Shown: in pieces, positions 55,644-64,000 of the stretch | How the letters are laid out: the number at the start of each line of letters is the position of its first letter | Numbering within the stretch: position 1 is the first letter of the stretch | NCBI GenBank assembly: GCA_019054805.1 | Contig: JAHQIY010000027.1 | Location: forward strand, 124,001-188,000 | Reading direction: 5' to 3' | Origin: Brachionus manjavacas | Taxonomy: Eukaryota > Rotifera > Eurotatoria > Ploima > Brachionidae | DNA: 64,000 nucleotides | Position numbers and translations under genes: made by a program | Notes under the pieces: model-generated | What the model was told of the DNA's origin: nothing | The model's database searches: none | Seen by the model: the letters and a program-made list of their open reading frames with translations, nothing else

Positions 55644-58600
55644 GTAATTTTGGCATTTATAGTTTAACAGTTTTTTTTTCCATAAAACTCTTTCTTCTAA
55701 AAAATTTCTTTTTTCTTTTGTTTGTTTCTTTTTTTTAAATTATTCTATTAATATATAATTAAAAAGCATTAATGAATCTTATTTTTCTAGCATACTATTA
55801 TTTTTATTATTTATTCAGTAAACACCGCGAGGGTGATGTAAAAAAAATAAACAAAATAAAATAAAAGTGAAGTTTTGTCTTTCTAACTGAATATAAAAGT
55901 TAGAGTCAATTGTGTTTGTCACATGAAAAATTGTAGGATTTTTTTGTTTTTCTTTGGTCATTGATCCAGAAATACAAAACTATATGGACTCAGTTATTCC
56001 ATCTTTCTTACATTTTCGATTGTATTAAGGAAATTTCTTTAATTTTTTCATTTATTTTTCTTCAGGGTCTTCTAGGTTTTCAATGCTTTCATTTTCACTT
56101 CCTAGTGTTTCGTTTAATCCATTGAGGACCGATTTCTTTTCCCCCGTTTAGTTTTGATTCTTTTAATAGACAGTCCACAAGTTATCTTGTTAATTTGTTG
56201 ACCATCAGCCTTTTCAGAAAATATAGTTTTCTTTTTAGTAGCATCATTTCATTTGTTTCCATTCCTAGGCCATGCATGAGTTTGAATTTTTTGGCTATAT
56301 TTCTAGTATATAAATTGCTTTTTTTAGTTTTGATTTAGATTTAAAAGCTTTTTAAGGATGTAATAAAAAAGTGAAATAAATTTTTGCTTTTAAAAATTGG
56401 CCGCATATTAAAGCGTCATTTATTTTGATTAAAAGTCAATAAAATTAATGTAAATTAAATGTATTAATTGTCATTAAAAAGATTAAATGTTACTTAAATG
56501 TATTAATTGTCATAGTCAAAATGGTAACTTATTTCAATGAACCATGGCTCGAATCTTACGACCCCAATAAATAATTTTATGGGGGATCGGGGGTTTTGAA
56601 GATATTCATGAGGCTTTCGACGAATAAATCGAAGCTCAAGACAACTTAAGGAACACTTTAATTGAAACTGAGGTAGAAGAAGGTAATAATGAGACTACCC
56701 TAGCAGCAAATTCCTACAATAGCGCTGTAATCCCATTTAATAATGTGGAAGCATATAATTGGTGTTGATTAAAGCCAAGGATTATTCGAGTCCTTTCCAG
56801 CTGAAGCTTGCGACATACCTTTAGGAAAATAAAGAGGAGTAGGACGACCAAAAAAAGAATTAAAATCATTAGTAATGAAATAATTGAAAATATTTTCTTA
56901 TGATTAAATTTTTTTTTTGTGACTCTTTACTTTATAACATTTAATTTTATCATGTGATAACTAATTACTTAAAATGACAACTATTACTTTTAATTTACGA
57001 TTCATACATTCAATTGACTAATTTTTATGTTGACTAATTAATATAAATAAATGACGATTTGATCTTTTTTTAGTTGACGTTTAATCAGAATAAATGACAC
57101 TTTAATATATTTTCTTAAAAATTTTATTAAAATACTGAACCAAAAATTTTTTTAGTAATTTTCCTAGCAAAATTTATGAATTTTTAATTTTCTACTGCAT
57201 GATAAATTCTGACTTTTCTATTTATTTTTCTTGAGTTTGAACAAAAATTTTTGAAATCCTTGATATCTCTTTTGTGATATTACTCTTTTTTTTTACATCA
57301 ATCCTTTCTTAATTTACATATTTTTTTAAATTTCAAAGAAACAATTTGGCTTTTCTAAAAAGATTATCAATCTTAAATATTTAAGATAAACAAAATAAAA
57401 GACTCTGCTGTTCATTAATTAAGCCGTTTTGAAAGAAATTAAATGGAAAAAAGGAATTATTTTCTTTTGTGCAAAATCAAAGAATTTTATGAATTAAAAA
57501 CTTAATTGAAAAAATATTTAAATTAAATTTTGAGCTAACTTATCAAATTTTCAGAATTTGCGTTTAATTAGTTTCGCTTGTTATTTATTTTATTTTGACT
57601 TAAACTTAAGCTAAAAAAAAGAAAAAAGATCGTTTATACAAATAAATGAGTTAGGATTTTTTTTAAATTCAAGTCGAAACTTTGAGTTTTAAAAAAACCT
57701 CTTTTACTTGAATTAAGGCTTTTTTGAGATTCGGTCGCCAAAAATATTACTTATTTTATTTTTCAAATTTTTTTCTGCAAACTAAAATTAAAATTTTTCA
57801 ATATTTAAAAAAAAAATTTTTTGAAACATTTTTTGTTTAGATAACCTTTATTTACCAATATATTGGATTTTTTTAAATTTAATTAACATTGATTTGTTCC
57901 GATTTGTTCCGATTTGTTCCGATTTGTTCCGATTATTTATCTATTATTTTACTAGAATTTTACTAAAATTTTGGTAAATTTGGTAAAAAGATGGAAGCTG
58001 GTCAAAATACTAAAATTTATGGCATTGTGAATTTTGAAGCAAAAAACAAAAACAATAATTTTAAAATGAAATAACTTTTTTACTAAAAGTCTAAAAATAG
58101 TTCTGCAAAATGTTTCAGCCGGTACAAACTTTGTACCACCCAAATTTAGTCTCTGCAATAACTCTGCAATTTAATTTTAATGATTTTCTAATACTTTTAG
58201 TGCTTTGCAAACTTGCAGAGTTTATGCAGAGACTAAATTTGGGTGGTACAAAGTTTGTACCAGCTGATACATTTTGCAGAACTATTTTTAGACTTTTAGT
58301 AAAAAAGTTATTTCATTTTTAGATTATTGTTTTTGTTTTTTGCTTCAAAATTCACAATGCCAAAATTTATAGTATTAGTAGTAGTAGTATCTGCAGTATA
58401 GATATTTCTATCTACATTAACGCTCATAAGCGTTTAGCCTTATAAAACTACAGGCGAACCTCGTTATAACGATTCGCTCCGTTCCAAAAAAACGCGTTCG
58501 TTATATTGTTGAAAAATTGAATTTTATTTAAAGAGAAAAAAATTTATTGATAATGAAAACAAAGGTTTTGTGAAGTTCAGTACAAAAGAACAGAACAAAG

Positions 58601-61600
58601 TATTAAAAAATTAATAACTTTTTATCTAAAAGTTTAAAATAAATTCTGTATATCCAGCATGGTGCAACATTCAAAGTTGCATCAACTGTAAAAGTCTGCT
58701 AATGGTGTGCAGAATCTCTGCAAATTGCACCACGCTCGATTATATTGAAATTAAATTTCTGCATAACTCTGCAAATTTAGCAGGCTTTGATATTTGATGC
58801 AACTTTGAAAGTTGCACTATATTGCATTTACAGAACTAAGTTTAAACCTTTAGAAAAAAAGTTATTCAATTTTTTTTACATTTTTTCTGTTCTTTTTTTC
58901 ATTTTGTACTGAATTTCACAAAACCGAAAACAAAAAATTAATTGGATTTTAAAAAAGTTGATATTTTTGATTGCTTAGGTTCAGACTTGTTTTTAAGTCA
59001 AATTTAAGTCATGACTTTGACTTAAATTTTTGTGACTTAGACTTAAAAGTTAAAACTTTTAAAACTGTGAGTTATAAACTAGTCTGCTTAAGTTGGACTC
59101 TATTGCCGATTTCAAATTCGACGAGCTTTTTCAATAAAAAACGATTATCATTGTCATCTGCTAGTAAAAAATCTTTTTGTTTTTGTAACATTTCCAAAAA
59201 TTCTGCTTTCGAAATAATTTGCTTAGGTTCGTCTTCTTATTTTAAAGCTTGCTGTTGTATATCATGACCAGACAATGATAAATTTGGATGTGATTTTGCA
59301 TCGTTAAACCACATATCTATTGCGTCTTCTAAATCTTGATATTTTCTTTTTCTAATTCGCTTACTATCCGGTTGAACGATACTGCTTTGATAATTTTCTA
59401 CAATTTTTTCTTTATTTGATAAAATTGTCGAGTTTGAAAGGCCGAATTCTTGCGCGATTGATGATGTAGAATTTAGATCTTTACTCTTATTGATTATCGC
59501 AATTTTAGTATTTATTTATTTGTTTTCTGTAACGAGCTAAAGCTCCTTCAGAATAAATAAAAAATAAAATAAAAAAATAAAATAAAAATAAAATTAAAGT
59601 TAATAAAAATAGATAAAAAAAAAGAATCAAAATAGAGTAAATAAGCTAAAAAAAATTAAAGTTGAAAAGACATAAATTGGAAAAGATTGTTACATGTGGC
59701 ACATGTTTAAATAGTTCAAGTTTCAGGAAAAAAAGAAGAAATAGTAAGGTAGTATAGATATCAATTTTTCTTTTTTCTGCTTGACTATTCATTGTTTGAT
59801 TGTTCATTTTATTTGATTTGATTTATTTCTCGGACCAATCTATTATCATGTGGTCTTCTTAGGCTTTTTACTCCACAAGCGAAATTGATACCATTTGTTA
59901 ACGATACTTTTTCAAAACCTTTTAAAATTATGTATATTTGAATTAAGTCTCTCTTTAAACGACGATTTTCAAGTTTTATTGGATTTAAGTATTTCCATCT
60001 GTCTTCATGAGACTTGGTTCTGGTATAATCAATCAGTTTTGTCGCTCTTCTTTGCAATTTTTCAACAATTAAAATGTCTTTTTTTGGGGGTGTATCTTTT
60101 CATAGCATGTAATGTTTTATAGCATCTGAAATTATTTTCATAGCATTTTTTTCATAGCACAAATTAAAAAAAAAATAAAAATAATTGATTGAGTAAATAA
60201 TACATTTTATTGATATTTTATTGATAAATTAAATGATTATAAATGATTAATTATAGTTTATTGAATTAATTTAATTGATTGTAACTAAGCTGATATTTTT
60301 TAAATATCCCAAGCAATCATAAATAAATAAATAACAATAATAAGCATATTTTTGATAGCCAGGAACAAAATGGAAAATACGTTTGTCGTACTTGACTTGG
60401 TTCTCATCGCGAGCAAATTCTTTTCCACTTTTAATTAAAGTGATTAAATTCTCTGTATTTGATTGCTCTTTTCGGAGTTTCTCAACTAACGAATTAATAG
60501 TTAAATGTTTTTTTTCTTAAGAGCTAAACGCACCATGCCAAGCTTCAACCGTATTATTGGTACGAGGCAAGTCGCTTGATACTCTTTTATAAAGATTCCA
60601 CGTTGGGATTGGGTATCTTGCATTGAAATTTATGGTGCCTATATAATTCTTCTCAACATACTTTATTAAAGGTTTTAAAGAAGAGTGAAGACAGGACTTT
60701 AAAATTTTTATAGCAAACTTAATATCTGATTCCGGTACATAAGCTAAAGACTTTAAGACAAAAAAATCAGCTTTAAATTTACGATCATAAAATTTTTCAA
60801 GTAGACCAAGTTTGACTAATCTTTTCCATAAGTTTTGTGCTAAATGAAAAAAGCAACCATAAATGTGAGTTTGATTATCAAAAAACTATATTTGTGGCAT
60901 TAAATACGGCTTTTTCTAAATCAATATTTATTGACTTAGGGTCGCTACTAAGAAATCCTTTTAAAATCCTGAAAAATTTTAAATAAGTTGTCTGTTGTCA
61001 ATTTATTTATTTGTTTTAATTTATAATTAATTGCTATGAAAAAAAGTGCTATGAAATTTTCGACAAATGCTATGAAAATTTATTTGTCTGCTATGAAAAA
61101 TGCTATGAAACATTACACCGCCCTTTTTTTATATACGGACTCCAGGTTTCTAATGCATACTCCAGGTGGGGCCTCACAAGTGATGTTTAGAGAACTCTTA
61201 GTGATTCTCGGCCGAAAGAATTTCAAATTTGACCGAGTATTCGGTTAGCTTTCATAGCTGCTACAGTACATTGTTTATTCCATTTCAAATCATTTGTAAT
61301 AAAAACACCCAAATCCTTTTCTTCTGTTATCTCCTCTAGAAAATGAGATATATTTTGTTTTGATAATAAGTATTTGGCTCTTTCTTTTCTCTTTCCTAGA
61401 AACATTGATTTACGTTTGTTCAGGTTTAGATTTGTTGACCGATTTTCTGTCCATTCCATTAGGAGATCGAGGTCTCTCTGAAGTTCTAATGATCCTACGT
61501 TGGGGAATTCGGAGAGACAAATTTATTATAAGTCATCAGCATATCCAAGACAGAAACTGTTGTAGCTCTCAGAGAGATCATTTTGCTTTTTTTCACTAAA

Positions 61601-62914
61601 ATCAATAAAAATTTGCGAAAAAAGTGCAAAAATAAAAAAAGTTTGGATTTTTTTGACTCTTTTTGTTTTTGAAATTTTAAAAAATTCTTGTGTAAATTAG
61701 CAACGAGCCAAAAAAAGAGGATTTTAGGCCTATTTTGTTAAATTTCAGCAAATTCAAAATATTTTTTTAAATCTTCATTTTAGTAAATTTAATTTAAAGT
61801 TTTGAGTTTAAACAAAATTGAAATTTAGGAAAATAGTACGAAAATTTTCCAAAAATTTTGAGTCAAATCAATACTGTACGTACATCTTTGACCACAATTT
61901 TTAAAGCTTTTTTTCTTACTTTAACGATGAAAGATCAAGATCATCCAAGTGAAAAATAATTAAAAAAATAAAGAAATTTTTTTAACTAATTTTAAAATTT
62001 ATTTTTCTTAAAAAAAAAAGTGGGTGAGCCGATAAATATAGAAGCTTGGAATTGGTATTACGAAATAGTTGGTGAAAAGCGCTGCAAAATAGCGGACACA
62101 TGGTGGCAGACAGAGACAGGCAGTCATTGCATTACGCCTTTGCCATGCGGAATGCACGACCCAATCAAACCTGGTATGGCCATGCGGCCTTTCTTCGGTA
62201 TTCATCTAGCTCTCCTGGACGAAGCTGTACTTTATTTTACACTCTTTTTAGTTCCGTAAAATTTTTATTAAAAAGGGAAACGAAATTGAGATGAAAAACA
62301 ACAGAGGTATTCTGTGCATAAAGAAACCTTGGCCTAGTATGGCAATGACGGTCTATGGAGACCATGAACGCTTCCTGCAGACATATCTCAAGCCCTACAG
62401 GGGATATTTTTTCACTGGCGATGCTGCACTCGCCGACCAAGACGCTCATTTGAGAATAACAGGCCGCGTTGATGATGTAATGAATGTTAGTGGACACAGA
62501 GTCGGCACTGCCGAAATTGAGAGTGCTCTAAACGAGCATGAAGACGTGGCCGAGTCAGCTGTGGTCGGCTTTGCCCATGAGATGACTGGTGAGGCCGTGT
62601 TCGCCTATGTTGTCCTTAAAGAGCAAACAAAAAGCCAGAATATTCCGGCAGAGCTAAAAAGTTTGGTCAGACAAAAAATTGCCGCACACGCTGTCCCAAA
62701 TAAAATACTTGTAAAAAAAAAATAAAATTTTTCTAAATTAACTTTATTTTGTGTCAAGATAACCAAACATTTACCAAAGACCAGATCTGGTAAAATAATG
62801 AGAAGAATATTGAGAAAATTTGCCAACAACGAGTTCAATGAGCTTGGCGATTTGTCAACTCTATCCGAACCACAGGCTATTGAAGAAATAAAAAATTTGC
62901 TTTTAAACAATTAA
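54453..62914 (+). CDS. acs: Acetyl-CoA synthetase (ACSS-type), 5 exons
   Basis: It makes acetyl-CoA from acetate, ATP and CoA through an acetyl-adenylate. Exons are 54453-55157, 55205-55643, 62021-62226, 62276-62710 and 62759-62914, all in phase, giving 646 residues, close to the usual 650-700. The start [11 protein letters not shown].. is followed by [20 protein letters not shown], the usual N-terminal segment. Visible motifs are the P-loop-like [10 protein letters not shown] (260-269), DTWWQTETG (407-415), YFTGDAA-type [10 protein letters not shown] and [20 protein letters not shown]. The catalytic TRSGKIMRR has K607 at the position regulated by acetylation in bacterial homologues. Introns 1, 3 and 4 are 47-49 bases; intron 2 is 6.4 kb of transposons. 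AATAAA is at 62935. No mitochondrial targeting signal is evident, so a cytosolic ACSS2-like role is likelier. Confidence 0.94.
55800..55860 (-). repeat. Decayed second-type LINE tail
   Basis: TTATTTATTCAGTAAACACC-GCGAGGGTGATGTAAAAA resembles the tails at 5645 and 12195, with changes in the hairpin. Confidence 0.4.
56140..56345 (-). pseudogene. Probable LINE C-terminal fragment
   Basis: The minus strand reads [40 protein letters not shown] and [19 protein letters not shown] with stops between. Positive, helical 'KRKL.FL.RL' endings are seen in some non-LTR proteins. The assignment is tentative. Confidence 0.35.
56520..56900 (+). pseudogene. Transposon-derived remnant ending [10 protein letters not shown]
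   Basis: Short broken frames ([36 protein letters not shown]) end in an AT-hook-like [10 protein letters not shown]. They suggest the tail of a DNA-transposon protein or an exon of one. Nothing intact. Confidence 0.3.
57891..57934. repeat. 10-bp tandem repeat, 4 units
   Basis: GATTTGTTCC occurs four times in perfect tandem, then GATTA. A young slippage product beside the foldback pair. Confidence 0.9.
58021..58361. mobile_element. Foldback element (copy 3), 9-bp target duplication
   Basis: GGCATTGTGAATTTTGAAGC at the left pairs with GCTTCAAAATTCACAATGCC at the right. AAAATTTAT is duplicated at 58012-58020 and 58362-58370. The arms pair for about 140 bases, through TAAAAATAGTTCTGCAAAAT and GGTACAAACTTTGTACCACC. 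The core is CTCTGCAATAACTCTGCAAT. Confidence 0.92.
58564..58925. mobile_element. Foldback element (copy 4), 9-bp target duplication
   Basis: GGTTTTGTGAAGTTCAGTAC and GTACTGAATTTCACAAAACC are the paired ends. GAAAACAAA is duplicated at 58555-58563 and 58926-58934. The core contains AATCTCTGCAAATTGCACC and TGCATAACTCTGCAAATTTA. It lies 200 bases from copy 3 and within the Tigger-like remnant. Confidence 0.92.
59515..59754 (-). mobile_element. LINE family-1 3' end inserted in the Tigger-like gene
   Basis: The tail GTAACGAGCTAAAGCTCCTT-CAGAATAAA and 3' UTR block (TTACATGTGGCACATGTTTA, GAAATAGTAAGG) are flanked by TAGTAT on both sides (59509-59514 and 59753-59758). Removing it restores the continuous frame of the Tigger-like protein. 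Confidence 0.8.
59809..61460 (-). pseudogene. Second-family LINE reverse transcriptase end, split by a MULE-like insert
   Basis: The minus strand reads [53 protein letters not shown], then [20 protein letters not shown] up to about 61128. It resumes at about 60085 as [40 protein letters not shown] to REINQIK-stop. The two parts join in frame once the intervening insert is removed. Confidence 0.8.
60085..61128 (-). mobile_element. MULE-like element with TGCTATGAAA subterminal repeats
   Basis: The ends GGGGGTGTA (60086) and TACACCGCCC (61113) are inverted. Each is followed inward by four or five spaced copies of TGCTATGAAA. The target is an A/T run duplicated for at least 7 bases inside the LINE frame. 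The minus-strand interior has broken frames, including [13 protein letters not shown], like the 'R.NN.VE.WH' box of MULE transposases, then [20 protein letters not shown] and [20 protein letters not shown]. About 1.04 kb, no intact frame. Confidence 0.7.
62021..62914 (+). CDS. acs: acs exons 3-5, C-terminal domain
   Basis: Exon 3 starts [20 protein letters not shown] and ends LALLDEA. Exon 4 starts [20 protein letters not shown] and ends HAVPNKIL. Exon 5 reads [20 protein letters not shown] and ends [11 protein letters not shown]-stop. The introns of 49 and 48 bases have GT..AG ends. The swinging C-terminal domain looks complete. Confidence 0.93.
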
Positions 62915-63031
62915 ACATAACATTTTAGAGATTTAATAAAAAATTTTTTTCAAATTTTTTTATTCTAATTTATTTTTTTGATGGGTTTAAGTTAAATAAA
63001 TCAATTTTTGCTGACACAATAAAAAAAGAGC
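62915..63031. terminator. Shared 3' region of acs and the small minus-strand gene
   Basis: AATAAA on the plus strand at 62935-62940 lies 21 bases after the acs stop. AATAAA on the minus strand at 62969-62974 lies about 60 bases after the other stop. The two poly(A) signals lie back to back, so the transcripts probably end close together or overlap slightly. Confidence 0.6.
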
Positions 63032-63370
63032 CTAGTGCTTTTGGCTGTGATCGATTGGGTATCGTTGATGCTCCAAATCATGGGCGAATTTGTGCCCAAT
63101 GCTGTGATGCACAGCGCTGTAAGGAGTGAAAGACACATCGACACCTAAAACCAAAAATTTGAGCTGTTCTTTGCCAGAGCTAATTTAGCTATTGAGAAGA
63201 TTACCTTTGGCAATGATGTAGACCCATCCACTAGCTAGAGCGAGACCGGTGGCGCAGAAGGCTCTAAAGTACATCGAGTTGTGGTAGAATTTTCGCCATG
63301 GAAAAGTGGCGAACTGCTGGCTTAATGACATTGGATACAAGACACGTCTTCCGTGATCGCCTAGAACCAT
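63032..63370 (-). CDS. Small single-pass membrane protein (92 residues)
   Basis: Exon 1 (63205-63370) starts MVLGDHGRRVLYPMSLSQQF, with ATG in good context. It has a hydrophobic segment at about residues 38-54 (FCATGLALASGWVYIIA). It ends in phase 1 at G-GTAATC. A 60-bp intron leads to exon 2 (63032-63144), which reads VDVSFTPYSAVHHSIGHKFA-HDLEHQRYPIDHSQKH-stop. Size, one membrane span, basic N-terminus and His-rich tail would suit a mitochondrial inner-membrane accessory protein, but I cannot name it. It converges on acs, with 117 bases between the stop codons. Confidence 0.7.
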
Positions 63371-63925
63371 TCTGAACGGATTTTAATGTCTAAAAAGGAC
63401 AAGAATTAGTCAAAAAGCATTTATTAGTACCAATTTGATATTTAAAAAAAAATTAAGATTGTGAATAGCGTATTGATGCAAACAATGCTATGAATGCAAA
63501 AAGCGTCTAGAGAAAAAAGTAAAGCTTGGTAGAAATTGCAAAACTTTAGCTTCTAAAACTCAAATTAAAATTATTATTAAATTAACAAAAGAATTAAATT
63601 TTATATTAAATTAAATTGTAGAATTAATTCAGCTTCAGACATTAATTTTATTTCAAATATTATTGTTATTCAAATTAGCATCAGATTTGTTTCGTCAGAT
63701 TCGGAACTTTTAAACAACTCTGATTAGCACCTTATGAGCGATGTAAGAAAAGCTAAAAAATAAAATGAAGATTAGGAAAAATTGATTTTTTTTCAATTTT
63801 AAATTTTATTAAAAAAAATTATTAAATAAACGAAAATTTTTGCTTTCCTTTTTCTTCATTTTTCGCTCCATGAATAGACAATGAGATTCGACTTTTTAAA
63901 GATATCATGAGAGGTAAATTTTGGA
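63371..63925. other. AT-rich DNA with a hAT-like end
   Basis: GGAACTTTTAAACAACTCTG (63702-63721) matches, inverted, the hAT-like end at 34348. A decayed tail of the second LINE type follows (CACCTTATGAGCGATGTAAG). No gene is seen. Confidence 0.45.
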
Positions 63926-63929
63926 ATGA

Positions 63930-64000
63930 TTATTCTCTAGCAATGACCTCCAACTGCGCCAGCTGGGCCTTCTGACCTTCCTTCTTATAGATAGTCTGGT
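63930..64000 (-). CDS. 3' end of a gene entering from the right
   Basis: The minus strand reads QTIYKKEGQKAQLAQLEVIA-RE-stop from the window edge. Composition is clearly coding (GC-rich, polar helix). Only 22 residues are visible. I do not recognise the protein; a helical C-terminus is the only thing that can be said. Confidence 0.5.
   Translation of the reverse strand, partial: QTIYKKEGQKAQLAQLEVIARE

Larger units (their letters stand above)
58452..59807 (-). mobile_element. Tigger/pogo-type transposon remnant
   Basis: At the right end for this strand, GCGAACCTCGTTATAACGAT is the kind of terminal repeat found in Tigger/pogo elements. On the minus strand from an ATG at 59807 a protein starts [19 protein letters not shown]. 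After a LINE tail insertion (59515-59754) it continues [39 protein letters not shown], the CENP-B-type helix-turn-helix. Next are [20 protein letters not shown] and [17 protein letters not shown]-stop. No DDE catalytic part remains. The foldback element at 58564-58925 is inserted between the protein and the terminal repeat. Confidence 0.7.
55644..62020 (+). other. acs intron 2 (6.4 kb), transposon nest
   Basis: The intron splits GS-G/VGEPI between 55643 and 62021. It is ten times longer than the coding parts around it and holds the elements listed separately. The stretches 56900-57880 and 61600-62010 show nothing but AT-rich sequence. Confidence 0.85.

Overview
The window is AT-rich (roughly three quarters A+T) nuclear DNA from an animal, most likely an invertebrate. 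It has spliceosomal genes, 47-97 bp introns alongside 4-6 kb ones, a PAR-1/MARK kinase with a KA1 domain, and a ciliary kinesin-9. The small introns, AT bias and mixture of LINE, mariner, pogo, hAT and MULE fragments would suit a rotifer-like genome. That placement is inference; nothing in the sequence proves the phylum.

Five genes are assembled from frame-consistent exons. (1) A PAR-1/MARK kinase (+, 17462-27266) has two possible C-terminal ends, one with KA1 and one without. (2) A complete KIF9-type kinesin (-, 35146-48724) has 12 exons and 790 residues, and its introns are loaded with transposon debris. (3) An intronless protein of about 13 WD40 repeats (-, 50832-52541) carries a recent internal copy event. 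(4) An acetyl-CoA synthetase (+, 54453-62914) has 5 exons and a 6.4 kb intron filled with nested transposons. (5) A 92-residue single-pass membrane protein (-, 63032-63370) lies tail-to-tail with the synthetase. Less certain are a small coiled-coil gene with a 21-bp repeat (-, 33770-34186), a possible two-exon gene start on the minus strand (11936-11948 joined to 409-469), and the 3' end of a gene running off the right edge (63930-64000).

Most of the remainder is mobile-element sequence. It includes several non-LTR retrotransposon families, one with a recurring AGCT..AGCT 3' tail, and a degraded mariner with intact terminal repeats. There is a pogo-like element reduced to its DNA-binding domain, a hAT-like miniature element with an 8-bp target duplication, and a MULE-like element with subterminal TGCTATGAAA repeats. 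A family of 0.32-0.36 kb foldback elements is flanked by 9-bp target duplications and shares a CTGCA-rich core.

Layout: 1-17 kb is gene-poor repeat-rich DNA; 17-27 kb is par-1; 28-33 kb is mariner and LINE fragments; 33.7-48.8 kb holds the coiled-coil gene and kif9; 49-53 kb is a LINE fragment and the WD40 gene; 54-63 kb is the synthetase; 63-64 kb holds two small minus-strand genes. The genes are unrelated housekeeping, signalling and ciliary genes and show no sign of acting together as one system.
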